Source: Lasiosphaeris hirsuta (lineage: Eukaryota > Ascomycota > Sordariomycetes > Sordariales > Lasiosphaeriaceae). From it: DNA of 64,000 nt. Below, piece by piece: positions 10,335 through 20,305 of the stretch; the first letter of the stretch is position 1; every line of letters begins with the position of its first letter. Position numbers and translations under genes: made by a program. The notes below the pieces were generated by a model. That model did no database searches. It saw nothing but the letters and a program-made list of their open reading frames with translations, and was not told the DNA's origin. The stretch lies in contig JAUKUA010000003.1 in assembly GCA_030549175.1 (NCBI GenBank), positions 434,001 through 498,000 of the forward strand. The letters are read 5' to 3'.

Positions 10335-11606
10335 AAGACTGATTTTTTTGTGGTTTGCTCTTTTTGCTCCTTTTTTTTTGGTGTTTGGTGAGAAGCAGAC
10401 AGGTAGGTGGTCGATGCTCGCCACAGAACCAGCATGTTATCATCGACGGCTCATCGATGTACTGGCAGAGGGCGGCAGAAGTTGTCGGCGTGTCCAGGGT
10501 CTTGGTTCCATTCTTGACGAGCAGAGGACACAGGCTGGGGGGTGAGGGGTTGTTCCTTAGGTTGAAGCTTTCTCAAGCGCTTTCAGGCCCTGGTTTGGTG
10601 GGTGGAACAGTTGAAGAAAGCGCAAGGGGAGGCAGTATCGACGCATTGCATGAGGGAGATGACAGCTTTGCGAGGAGAGCCAGGTGTGTCTCAAGATAGA
10701 TGTGAGTCTCCAGGACGCCAAACTGGTGGGGGGATCCCTGTTTCTTTGGCGAGGTCGGGTCACCAGGATAGTAGGAGTAGGTTGGTTGGTTGTTTGGTTG
10801 GTGGGTTGGTCGGTTTGCCGGTAACATCATTGTCGGCTGCCTTCGATGTTGAGTCGTTGTGTAGAGGAGTTCGAAGGCCGTTGCTGCAGACCGTGCATCG
10901 GGTTGCCCTAAGCACAGGCCGTCTGGATCTTGACACGCATGCCGTAGACCCAGGGTTTGGGGGGGGGGTTCGACGACGGGCAGTGCGGGTTGTTTGCCAG
11001 AAGTCTCATCTCGGACCCTGCTGCCGGTGCTCAACTCCCACTTAGGGGCTTGCAGGCGAGGCGAGCTGTTCCCGGAGAGAAGAAGAACAGGCCGTGGATT
11101 GTGTGGACCACCGCCGCGTCGTGGTTGATTGGGCTTGACGACGCGACTAATGTTTGTCTGACCGAATGCTGATGACCTGGGGCGGGCATACAAAACGCCC
11201 CTAACAAGGTAAAGACCCCGTTGTGCACCGCCACAGGAACGACCCATGCTGAGTGTTATGCGTTTTTTGTTGTACTCAAAGCTTGTTGGTTTGTTGCCCC
11301 GGCCACCTCTCACAGTCTTCCGGCGGGAGTCAGTCCAGTCAGGTCTTTTTGGGAAAGGGGTCATGCGCTCGACGTCGCGCCATCAGCGGTAAGCAGCACT
11401 GGATCTCGGCTAAGATACCAAGCGCTAGATTGGTTGTTTTTCCCAGGGGAAGGGCTTCGTGGCCCAGTCAGTGTACATTTTTTTGAATTTTGAATTTTTT
11501 CCTGATTTACGCCTTGCGGCCACCCCACGTTCACACGAGCTTGATACCACTCGGAGCTGTGCTCAAAGGTTTTGAAAGAGGTTGGGATATTCAGGGGTCT
11601 CAAAGG

Positions 11607-11901
11607 GCATCGGATCGGTACATGCAGGACTCTATTCGGTCGAGCCAGGATGATCCGAGCGCGAGATGGGGTTTTGGGGGCGACTTGTCCTAAGGCGTCG
11701 GATCGGTACATGCAGGATTCCATTCGGCCGAGCCAGGATGATCCGCCGCCTTAGCTGGGGTATTTCGGGTTTGAACAATGCGTGAACTTGAAAGCAAAAG
11801 CGGAGGTTTGAGGTTTTGAGGTTGTGAGGTTTTGGTTTTGAAGTTTTGGTTTTGATCGGTACTTGCAGGATTCCATTCGGTCAAGCAAGGATGATCGAGT
11901 A
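11607..11901. repeat. Three dispersed copies of a ~46-bp repeat
   Basis: GATCGGTAC(A/T)TGCAGGA followed by TTCGG and AGGATGATC begins at about 11613, 11701 and 11854. The copies differ by point changes and are 88 and 153 bases apart, so they are direct repeats but not a clean tandem array. Confidence 0.8.
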
Positions 11902-12410
11902 GAGGTGAGGGTTTGAACAAGAAAGCAAATAAAAGCCAAAAAAAAAAAAAAAAAAGCAGATGAGAAAGTCGTTTTGGTGTATCAAGTGGAAGACCCTCCC
12001 CATGAAATCCCAGTGGCAGTAATAAGCTTGCCGGGCTGAAGGTGGTTTAGCGTCGAAGTTCTCTCCTTGGGGTTGCCCTTCCCTCTCACTCGCAAAGCAG
12101 GACTGATGAGGTCTAGGGGGATGTGGTGGAATGCGTAGAAGCAGTTGTCGGCCTGAAATGGGGACGAGGTCTACCGGGCACAGACGAGAGCCCCTGACAC
12201 GCAGGCTCCGGCATTTTTGAGGTCCCGCTGCGCCCGGTAGCGGGCGAAGTTGGACAAAAGCTGATGGTCCGGGTTTGTAGGTAGGGCGGGTGTGTCGGTC
12301 GAGGTTGTTGCTTTGCGTCATGCTGTAACGCCAGCACCTCGGAGGTTGTTTTGGTTGTTGTTGTTGTTGCTGTTTTCGGTGGTGTGTTTTGATTGACACC
12401 CTGGTTGTCT

Positions 12411-12441
12411 ACGCTTCGCGGGATTCACATACGCGAAGCGT
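12411..12441. terminator. Perfect 10-bp hairpin 3' of the basic-protein gene
   Basis: ACGCTTCGCG and CGCGAAGCGT form a perfect 10-bp stem with an 11-base loop, 35-65 bases past the stop of the minus-strand gene ending at 12476. It may fold in that gene's 3' UTR. Fungal genes do not need hairpin terminators, so any role is unknown. Confidence 0.35.
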
Positions 12442-12475
12442 CGGCCGACTCGTCAGCATGTCATGACTTCCACAA

Positions 12476-13564
12476 TCAATGAGTCGACACAGACAACGCT
12501 CTCCTCGAAGGGCTATTTCGAGGCTGTCGGGAATAAGTACCGCGGCCCTGACGCTTGTTTCGGGACTCCTTGGGGGGGCGAGGCCCCCTGGGAGCCTTGG
12601 TGCCTTGAGACTTCAAAGGAGTTCTCTTGACACCGGTGTTGACATGAGACCCCCGGGGGGGCTTGCTGGTTTGATACCGCAAAGGAACTCTCTTGCCGGC
12701 ATTGTTGTGAGTCCCCCGAGGAGTTTTCCGATTGGGCCCCAGGGCAGGATGTTGTGATAGGTGGTACTTGTCTGGAATCGGGCAGTCCATCTTGTTGAGC
12801 GCCTTATTTATCAACGCGATTTCCTGCAAGTCATCCAGCTCTTCCTCCTCGGCTCTGTACCGGGCAGCTTCCCAGTCCAGTTCCTCGGAGATTCCTGACA
12901 TGGGCACGTCACAGTCTGATGACCATTCAGGCTGGGGCTGTGGTGAGAATTCCCCTGAACGCTTCTCCTCCCTAGCCGCTTCATTTTGCGCGCGAACGAA
13001 CTCCCTACGATCGCGTGCGTGCGGCGTGTAGACGTGCCCGGTGATGATGCACCGGAGTTTCAGCTCTTCATTTGGCGTTCTGAAGTGTGTTTGGACCTGC
13101 GACGGACCGCGAGGCTTTTTGACAATCTTCTTGCCCCTCTTGAGACAACTTTTGGCCGGTCGCAGGCCACTCCGGTGTGGCGGGACTCTGGGGACTTCGA
13201 TGAGGCCTGAGTCCTGATCCCGCGTGATGAAGGGGTTGGCCTTGTAAGGGCCGAGATAGGTCGGGACGGCGAGCTGGGCCTGCGGCTCGCCCCACTCGAT
13301 CTCCTCCATATGGGCGGGGAGCGAGAGATCTGTGTCCAAATCCATGGCCTCCTCCATAGGAGGGGGGACCGAGAGGTCGGAGTCCAGTTCCATAGGCTCG
13401 CCGCCCCAAGTATGGCAAGCCTCGACCTCGTAGAGGTGGCTGCTGTTGTCATTGCCGGCCTCGCTCCAGCAGCCGTTGGAGCCGCCGACGTTTAAAAAGG
13501 CAGCCTGGCCCAGAGTCTGGGGGCTGCCATTGTCAAAGGTGGTGGTGTTGAAGAGAGCTGCCAT
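12476..13564 (-). CDS. Basic, low-complexity protein of unknown function
   Basis: Single exon, 362 aa. I recognise no domain. The N-terminal third is acidic and contains two related blocks, PMELDSDLSVPPPMEE and AMDLDTDLSLPAHMEE. The middle is Lys/Arg-rich (SCLKRGKKIVKKPRG), then comes an acidic patch (YRAEEEELDDLQEIALINKA). The C-terminus repeats K(T/P)PRG-type units (about three: KTPRGTHNNAGKR, KPPRGSHVNTGVKR, KAPRGPRPPKESR) and ends in a basic tail, suggesting nucleic-acid binding or a disordered nuclear protein (inference). The ATG at 13564 is the first in this frame; the frame stays open upstream through a TG/CA microsatellite but lacks an ATG there. The length of the frame argues for a real gene. 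Confidence 0.55.
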   Translation of the reverse strand: MAALFNTTTFDNGSPQTLGQAAFLNVGGSNGCWSEAGNDNSSHLYEVEACHTWGGEPMELDSDLSVPPPMEEAMDLDTDLSLPAHMEEIEWGEPQAQLAVPTYLGPYKANPFITRDQDSGLIEVPRVPPHRSGLRPAKSCLKRGKKIVKKPRGPSQVQTHFRTPNEELKLRCIITGHVYTPHARDRREFVRAQNEAAREEKRSGEFSPQPQPEWSSDCDVPMSGISEELDWEAARYRAEEEELDDLQEIALINKALNKMDCPIPDKYHLSQHPALGPNRKTPRGTHNNAGKRVPLRYQTSKPPRGSHVNTGVKRTPLKSQGTKAPRGPRPPKESRNKRQGRGTYSRQPRNSPSRRALSVSTH

Positions 13565-13597
13565 CTTGTGATTTGACGGCTTTCTTGAGGGCGAGCG

Positions 13598-13600
<3 letters not shown>

Positions 13601-13649
<49 letters not shown>

Positions 13650-13736
13650 TATGTGTGTATGTGTGTATGTATGTGTATGTGTGTGTGTGTGCGCGCGTGT
13701 ATGTGTGTGTATGTGAGTGTGTGGTGTGTGTGTGTG
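13601..13736. repeat. TG/CA microsatellite
   Basis: About 136 bases of (GT)n, interrupted by GTAT and GCGC variants. It starts 37 bases before the ATG of the minus-strand gene, so on the sense strand it is a CA repeat in its probable 5' leader. Confidence 0.95.
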
Positions 13737-14224
13737 ATGTGTAGTGATGCGGTAGTTTCTTGACTTGTGATGGTCTCAATTTGTGGCAGTCCCAGCGTTT
13801 TTGGTTGATCAAGGTGCTTGCTAGCTAACGCGAATGTGTACAACAGAGATGATGAAGAAAGAAATTTTTCCCCGGAGGATGGGCCCAAGACGAGTTGAAT
13901 ATAGCACGCTGATGAACCGGGACTTACACCCAAGGCCTAATATTGTCACGTCTGCTTGAGTCACAAAATGGGATTCTGGGGGGATTTTCCTATCTAAAGT
14001 AAGCTTGGATCTCGGGAAAGTTTATGTGTAGCGAGTTAAACCCAAAAGGTGCTCTGATCAGTGCGATGGATGGACCTTATTCAGCAATCCTGGAAACATT
14101 TGCATTGGGAGGCGGTTGTCTAGCATAATGGATGGACGACAGCTAGCTTCTGTTGAGTGTTACAGGTAAAACACGCAGGTGGTGTTAAAAGGGCTGAATT
14201 GCGCTATCGAGAGGAAGGACCCTA

Positions 14225-14260
14225 GATCCAGATCCAGATCCAGATCCAGATCTAGATCCA
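14225..14260. repeat. GATCCA hexanucleotide repeat
   Basis: Six consecutive GATCCA-type units, one changed to GATCTA. Confidence 0.9.
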
Positions 14261-15576
14261 GAGCTACATATGGATCCAAAAGGTAGCGGGCTGGCCTTGC
14301 AGGCTCCAAGACTGGTAGGCCGGGCGTGAACAATGCCATGGCCCAATGAGCTTGAGCCTCGAGAGCTTATCTGGCGAGGTCACATGTTCATTTTATGGTG
14401 CCAACCGTCCCTTTGCCCGGCATCCGATTCTCACGAGATTTAGTAGTTGAAATTGTCAAAGAGTGAGTCAAGTCTTGCTCTGAAGCATTGAAGCTGAGTT
14501 GAAGCAGTGTAATATCCTGCCCAGTCAGCCCCTTAAAGCCAAGGTTGCGAACCCCTACTCAGGTAATCCTCCGATTCTGGTGGGGCTTGATCGCGTTCTT
14601 CATCGAGAATCTCAAAGTTAAGGCTCAAGTGGGGTCCGGATATGCACACATTATCCCAGCCACCAGATAAGCTATGACAGATGTATCCACCCCTAGAATC
14701 ATAAGGTTACAGGCCGAGCAGATTTACAAAGTCATCAATGCCAGGAACTAAGGCAGGGCCATCAAATCGAGATCTCGCCGGCCCTACCTTACCTATGCAC
14801 CAGAGTTTCTTGAGGATAAGGAAGGCGCAAATTCCGAAACACCGTTGGTAATCTACCCTCTAAACTGCAGGAACTGGAAATACCATTTCCAGCAAAAGAT
14901 AATTTAATGGATTGTTCGCCGTGTTAGCTACGAGCAGAACTCCCGGCTGTATTGCGCTTTTCCGGTTTTCTTACCTTTGAGATAGCAAAGGCGACCAATT
15001 TTTCACCATAAGCAAAAGCATGACAGGACAAGGTATCTGCTGTTGCCATGGAATTAAGCAATGGCGGGTCGTCTACAGAATGGAATGATTTGTGTTGAGA
15101 CCTAGAAACGTGCTACTTTCCAAATACGTCAAGGCCGTGCCCCGGCCGAGAAAGTGTCCCTTATGACACAATGACAATTTACCACGTGCTTCGATATTAG
15201 CAACGAGCCCATTGTGATTATCACTAGTTGCGATCCTGTCTCCAAGCCCCGAGGCTGGGACTTGTGATGTCTGCCCTGACGTGCCTAGCAACAAAGCCCA
15301 ATAGTTTCTGCTGTGACCGCACCTGGGTTTGGAATTATCAGCAGTAGCAGAGAAAAAGAGGTATAACGTGGACGGGAAATCTGTCTACCTAGGTACCCCT
15401 GTAGATCTTCGGCTCAGCAGCAGGATCGGGTAACAGAAACGTCCGAGTCCTTACACGTGTCACATGGATTACTGGTTTAGAGTGTGATAAGCCGATAGCC
15501 TCCAAGGCCGGGTGTGGTGTGGTACATATGTCAATCCCACAGGGGCTGCTAATACCAATACAGCAACGAGGCACAA

Positions 15577-15766
15577 TGGCCTAGCGGCAAGGAGGGTGGC
15601 TCGACGAAACTTGACTCACCAGTACCGTTCCTAATCGAGAACGTAACCTTGACTCGCCAGGACCGATGTTCGATTCACGTTCGAGGAAAATCCTTTAGGA
15701 TTTTGGTAGCCCCCACCTCCCCTAGACCAGCACCCTCTCTACTATAAAGGGTACCTAGTCTAGGGG
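15577..15766 (+). repeat. tRNA-derived (SINE-like) element, tentative
   Basis: TGGCCTAGCGGCAAGG (15577-15592) fits a Pol III A box and GTTCGATTC (15668-15676) fits a B box, about 75 bases apart. Between them TTGACTCACCAGTACCG is duplicated as TTGACTCGCCAGGACCG 38 bases later. Downstream are a perfect inverted repeat AAAATCCT-TT-AGGATTTT (15687-15704) and a second one, CCCCTAGAC (15719) with GTCTAGGGG (15758). It does not fold as an intact tRNA. A SINE or another short mobile relic is my best guess. Confidence 0.35.
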
Positions 15767-16507
15767 GCTGGCGGGTGAGCTTTTGCTATTTTTTTTTTCT
15801 TCACTTTTTCCTAATGGTTTTCTAGTCATCGTCGGCTACATCTTGGAGTAGTAAGTAGTTGCTCTGGGATATTTTGTTTCATTTTTCTTTTAACTACGCC
15901 CTGGATAGTCTTAATATATCCCCAATGGTGTTTTGGTCTTTAAACCCCAAGTGCACTTCGGGACCGTGAATTTGGCTCGTACCTTTTTTGTTACCCTGCC
16001 CTAGAGGTCAACAACGAAGACCACGCCATTTGCACTGTCTACCTTTTCCTTGCATACTGATGCACCATAATTCCCGATGAAGCTCATCATTGCATGATCC
16101 CAAGATGGATGATGAGCATGCGTTCAAATTGGCTATTCGCAGCTGCAAATTGCTCATTCTGGCACCCGTCTTTGTCCGACTTGGCGCACAGAAGAGTGTC
16201 CAACATATATACTGGGCCAAAGCAAGTACAAAGACATTATTTGCTGGCTGTTTAAAAAAATATTAAAAACAACAAGGCTATTGTTTTTTTTTTAAGTTAT
16301 AAACTATTAACGGGTCGTCGCCCAGAGGCAAACATAGGGAGAATGTCACGTATCAAGACGAGCCGTCATCGATGACCCTGCTAACTGTCGTATCAAGGAG
16401 GTGCCAGCCTATCTCTTTCGATTATCATCGCACTATACTAACTTGATAAAAACTCATATCTCCGGATTTTATCGTCTTCTTATCGTCTTCTTCTGCTGCG
16501 CAGAGTC

Positions 16508-17248
16508 ATGGCATCTGCCAAAGCCGCTCGACCACCTACCTCGCCAACTTCAGCGACTTTTGACATCCACCAGCCCAGTTGGTTCAGGGAACTGCATTTG
16601 CAGCCACGCCGGATTTCACAGCCAAAATATGAGGGATTTCCCCCTCGCGGAATGGACTCCGGTGTCAATCTTGAGCTCTGGAACCGATTTATCGGAATGG
16701 AGCCACAAGCCAGCGACGCCCCCTTGGACGGGGGCTACTTGCTAGTCTGCCGCAGGAAGGTTGCCAATAAGCTGAAGGAATTCCAGGCCAGAATGCTCAA
16801 GGAGAAAAATCTCGACTTCAGAGACTGGGAAAGCACTTACTCGTACAGGGACCCCGATTCTGTCATGATGAATATCTTCCGCGACGAGAATGGTAAGCTT
16901 TGTCCGCAGCACATATGGGGACGATGCCTCTCATGGGGCCAGACTGTGCGTGCCATGGAACGTAGTAGCGACATTCACATCTTGATGAAGGCTGGCGCTC
17001 CCATCTTCAGCACTGACTCGTACTGGAGTGCCGTCGAGGCCGGCATGGTTACCGATCCCAGGTCGCGAGTGCAGCGCGTCATCCGATACGACGTTGGCGA
17101 GGGTCCCATTTCTACCGAGGGCGTCGTCATCTGGGAGAAGTCAAAGCACAAGCCCCTGGGTACCAGGTTTGAGGATCAAGATTGGAGCAGAGACCCCAAT
17201 GCTAACTATCCCGACGCGAACCCGATCTTTGTTGCTGAGCCATTGTAG
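16508..17248 (+). CDS. Hypothetical protein, 246 aa
   Basis: Single-exon frame from ATG to stop. No signal peptide, membrane segment or known motif is evident. The N-terminus is Ala/Pro/Ser-rich and the rest has the mixed composition of a globular protein: aromatic-rich stretches (LELWNRFIG, SYRDPDSVMMNIFRDENGK), a short charged helix (RRKVANKLKEFQARMLKEKN) and a C-terminal VIWEKSKHKPLGTRF. The balanced composition, unlike chance GC-rich frames, supports a real gene. The coding function is unknown; the closest neighbours are a tRNA-like gene and a methyltransferase, which say little. Confidence 0.6.
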   Translation: MASAKAARPPTSPTSATFDIHQPSWFRELHLQPRRISQPKYEGFPPRGMDSGVNLELWNRFIGMEPQASDAPLDGGYLLVCRRKVANKLKEFQARMLKEKNLDFRDWESTYSYRDPDSVMMNIFRDENGKLCPQHIWGRCLSWGQTVRAMERSSDIHILMKAGAPIFSTDSYWSAVEAGMVTDPRSRVQRVIRYDVGEGPISTEGVVIWEKSKHKPLGTRFEDQDWSRDPNANYPDANPIFVAEPL

Positions 17249-17741
17249 GATGCGTAACAGGTCCTCCTAGACCACACCCGTAATAGTGACATCCGACGAA
17301 GAGGATGATTATGTAAGGTAATTCGATTCCTTCTAGCCAAATCCACACGTCCCCACGTGGAAGAAACCCCTGTCCCCCCTTGTTTAGCTCGTGAGGAGAA
17401 TAATCTTGGATGCTGTTCGAGGCAAAAAAGAGATGCGAATGCCCCCCCCCCCCCTACCCCCCCCACCCCCCACACGGGATTGAACCGTGGACACCGACCT
17501 CATCATATCCATGGAAGTGAATTCCTACGAGTGATGCGCTCTACCACTGAGCTATACGGGCTTGCTGCTAGCTGGCGAGCTGATGTGAGTGTGGGTGGCT
17601 TCGACGATGGATTCGTGTGCCGAGGAAGTTGAGGAAGTGGTGGGGCCCGAAAAAGGGCTTTGATGGAGTCAAGAGCGAAGCAACCATAATAAATGCATTG
17701 ATTGGGCTTAGGCGAATTGGAGTGGCCCCGGCTAGACCATG
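17249..17741. other. Intergenic with C tract and tRNA
   Basis: 493 bases. Holds interrupted C runs (17442-17475), the 3' flank of the tRNA-like gene, and the presumed 3' UTR of the methyltransferase. Confidence 0.5.
17465..17561 (-). tRNA. tRNA-like gene, Thr(CGT) type, with intron
   Basis: On the minus strand GCCCGTA is followed by TA, the D arm GCTCAGTGGTAGAGC, and an anticodon stem CATCA/TGATG around loop CTCGTA, which gives anticodon CGT (threonine). About 20 bases then look like an intron after position 37. The T arm is CACGG-TTCAATC-CCGTG, a perfect stem. Odd points: 11 bases between anticodon and T stems instead of about 5, and an acceptor stem with two mismatches that runs into a G tract on this strand. 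It may be a decayed copy. Confidence 0.5.
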
Positions 17742-18626
17742 TCAGACCAGTGGGCTGTCAGCACTGGCAGCTGGCAAAGAGCTGCTTGCTGGCTTGGTGG
17801 CAACGACAATCTTGATCGGGGCATACACCCTCCCGTTCCCCAGATCCCTCACAGCCTCGTCGCACGCCTCCAGGACCTGCTCCTCGGTCCAGCCCAGCCC
17901 CTTCATAAACACCGTCTTGGTAAACGCCACCATCCCCAACCGCATACATTGCCGGTACTTCTCGCCCGCCTCCTTCATCCGCTCGCCCTCCATCCATGGC
18001 CCCACGGGGATCCGCTTCTCTTCCACCTGCACCTCCCCAAACCCCACCTCCTCCACAAGCCCCGCCAGCCGGCCGGTCACCGCCCGATCCAGCCCGCACC
18101 GCCTCGCGGCCTCGACCCGCAGCCGCGCCATGCGCAGCACGGGGGTATCCTCGCCCTCGGGGCCGTCCTCGGTCCGGTACGGCTGCTGGATCTCCTGGCA
18201 CTCGATGCGGCCGCCGGGCCGGAGGGCGGCGAGGCAGCGCCGCAGCATGGCGCGCGGGTCGCGGAGCAGGAAGAGGAACATGCGCGTGTGGATGAGGTCG
18301 AAGGCGGCGTCGGGCAGGTCCCAGTCCGCGTCCTTCTCGGCATCGAGCGCGCGGAAGGCGCAGTTGGCAGGCACCGGTGTTGTGGAGGGCGGGAATAGGT
18401 CGATGCCTAGTACCGTGGCGTGTGGGTGCTCGGCGGCGAACTCGGCTGCCCAGAGGCCTGTGCCTGTGCCGAGGTCGAGGACCTGGCCTGAGAAGGAGGC
18501 GGGTGTCGGGGTGCTTAGCAGGTTGTTGTTGAGGAGGAGGCGGAAGACTTCGTGTTGGAGGTCCAGGCGGGTGCCGTCGCCCTCGAGATGCGAGGGGAGC
18601 GTGTAGGAGTTGGTTGGTGTGGCCAT
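17742..18626 (-). CDS. SAM-dependent methyltransferase (LaeA/TAM-like)
   Basis: Single exon, 294 aa, class I Rossmann methyltransferase. Seen: motif I VLDLGTGTGLWAAEFA near residue 49, the acidic loop GIDLFPP near 74, a motif around FDLIHTRMFLFLLRDP near 110, and LRPGGRIECQEIQQP near 140. The N-terminal SYTLPSHLEGDGTRLDLQHEVF is typical of fungal LaeA-like and secondary-metabolism methyltransferases, where a YxLPxD/E-type segment precedes the SAM domain. There is no signal peptide. No biosynthetic genes lie next to it, so neither a regulatory nor a metabolite-modifying role can be chosen. Just upstream of its ATG is a G21 run (18705-18725). Confidence 0.88.
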   Translation of the reverse strand: MATPTNSYTLPSHLEGDGTRLDLQHEVFRLLLNNNLLSTPTPASFSGQVLDLGTGTGLWAAEFAAEHPHATVLGIDLFPPSTTPVPANCAFRALDAEKDADWDLPDAAFDLIHTRMFLFLLRDPRAMLRRCLAALRPGGRIECQEIQQPYRTEDGPEGEDTPVLRMARLRVEAARRCGLDRAVTGRLAGLVEEVGFGEVQVEEKRIPVGPWMEGERMKEAGEKYRQCMRLGMVAFTKTVFMKGLGWTEEQVLEACDEAVRDLGNGRVYAPIKIVVATKPASSSLPAASADSPLV

Positions 18627-20305
18627 GGTTTGCGTGGTGGTGAAATTGAGGACGGGGGTGACGACGGGGGGGTGACGACGGGGGGGTGATGTGCATTGTT
18701 CTTAGGGGGGGGGGGGGGGGGGGGGAGGGAGATGAGTGAAGTCGTGTTATTATACTTGAGCCAGAGCCCGGTTAGAATGGCAAATGGGTTGCATCATCCC
18801 TGCAATAATTGTTTTGTTATCATCTGCCGTTGGCTGTTAATTATCCCCGTTGGAGATCACACGGACACCTCCACTCTCCCATATAAGCTCGGTGTTATGC
18901 AGTTGTCGTAGTGTTGGAGAATCCGACACTCCCCGCAATAAAGTGGCACTAGGGATATATGCTCGACATGGTACCTAGCAACTTGGAACTTGTCAAAGAA
19001 ACCATCACAAGTAGTCGCCTGCTCAAAAGGAAGAGACGCAGGGAGGTAGACTGAAGGGCTACCGCCTAGCTTGTTCTCAAGAATGGTTCTATGGCAGAGT
19101 TCGCCGTCCATGGTCTGGAGCATTGCACACGGAAATGAGACCGTTACCTGTGAGACAGGTGATGCACCTTAGGCACGGCTCAAACAAGCAAATGCCAAAC
19201 TGAGAGGGGTCGCGAACGTTGTCAGACTCAGCAATGATATTGTCCGAGCTCAATTACCACTCGGACTCATTTCATTTCGAGGCGGCCATCTTATCCGCTA
19301 TACTGTTGGAAGGGGTGAGCCTCCCAGAAGGTTGTAGCCTCCTTCTGATTGGTAGATAGCTTAGCGTGGTTCTGGTGTGGCCTCCCCACTAAAGGGGCTA
19401 GAGATTTTCTCGGGCCAGAACCATCTACCATCGAATCCATCACTCTTTCCGTGCTCCCCAACATATACAGCTCCTGGGATTTTTCTGAGTAGATAAGGTG
19501 CTGTGTGTTACACCCCCGAATGGTCAAGTAAACCCTCCCAAGGGGCGAAGAAGCACTGCAATTTTAGCCCCGCCAGAGGGGCTGACAGCCGCAGGCTGAG
19601 TGCAGGCAACCTTGAGCCCCCACAACTTCCGTCTGAATTTCCCTGGATTGGATCTAGAAATAACACCATCTCTTTTCTAACTGCTGTAACGTAATTGCAT
19701 GATTAATCAGCACCTCAATACGTGGTGGGCACATCTGTATATTATGGTGCTGAGGAAAAGTGAGTGCGTAAGGATACCTTGTTGTTACGATATAAGACGC
19801 AAGGTAGGAGTTCATATTCGGGTGGCGATGATCACCTTTGAAATACCAATGTGGTTCAGCGGGCGGGTCCCCGTGTCATTGGGCCGCCCGTATCGCTCAG
19901 TATGGCTCCGGGTCAACGCCGCCATTCCCTCGATCGCATGCCTCGTGTCGAAACGGACCACGGGGGATCTGCTTCCGGGGAAACAACAACAAATGATCAG
20001 GCATTCTGTGTACAAACTCAACTCGCTGGCCTGTCACATAATTGCCGGTCCACACAATGCAGCTTGGGCATCAAGTCCAGGGCCAGAGCGGGAGTACCGA
20101 GAGCCAACAGTTTGCACAAGGCTGGCAAGCAATTCGGTTGGTTCAACTTGCGGCTCTGCTGCGAAGATAATCCGAGGACCTTGAAACCAAAGAACATCAT
20201 TAGGTACAAAGCTGAATAGTCTTTCTTCCTCAAGATTGCTCAGAAGAAAATTCTTGTTATTCTTGTCCAAACCGAACGCGTACCTCTGAACCCCGTACTT
20301 TGACA
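18627..20305. other. Intergenic between divergent genes
   Basis: 1.7 kb between the methyltransferase and the membrane-protein gene. No convincing coding frame; apart from the G run I see nothing specific. Confidence 0.5.
18705..18725. repeat. G21 homopolymer
   Basis: An unbroken run of 21 G about 80 bases upstream of the methyltransferase ATG (C-rich on its sense strand). Confidence 0.9.

Larger units (their letters stand above)
8804..12475. other. Gene-poor, low-complexity region
   Basis: 3.7 kb without a supportable gene. Only the first few hundred bases look like the CE15 promoter. From about 9,850 to 12,400 the plus strand is rich in G and T with homopolymers (T9/G14 at 9961-9983, A18 at 11938-11955), short repeats and G-rich runs. 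The long minus-strand frames here (to 263 aa) are Pro/Thr/Asn-rich with no domain and look like by-products of this bias. Confidence 0.5.
13565..16507. other. Long intergenic region with repeat relics
   Basis: 2.9 kb with no supportable protein gene. It is AT-richer than its surroundings after about 14,000 and holds a microsatellite, a short GATCCA array and a tRNA-derived-looking element near 15.6 kb. Confidence 0.5.

Noticed and set aside
10573..11364. 263-codon minus-strand frame
   Set aside because: Lies in G/T-biased low-complexity DNA; the Pro/Asn/Thr bias follows from it.
11881..12399. 172-codon minus-strand frame
   Set aside because: Gln/Pro and Phe runs come from homopolymers and GTT repeats; no conserved segment.
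13565..13933. N-terminal extension of the basic protein through the TG repeat
   Set aside because: No ATG in that frame upstream of 13564; it would encode a Thr-His tract from the microsatellite.
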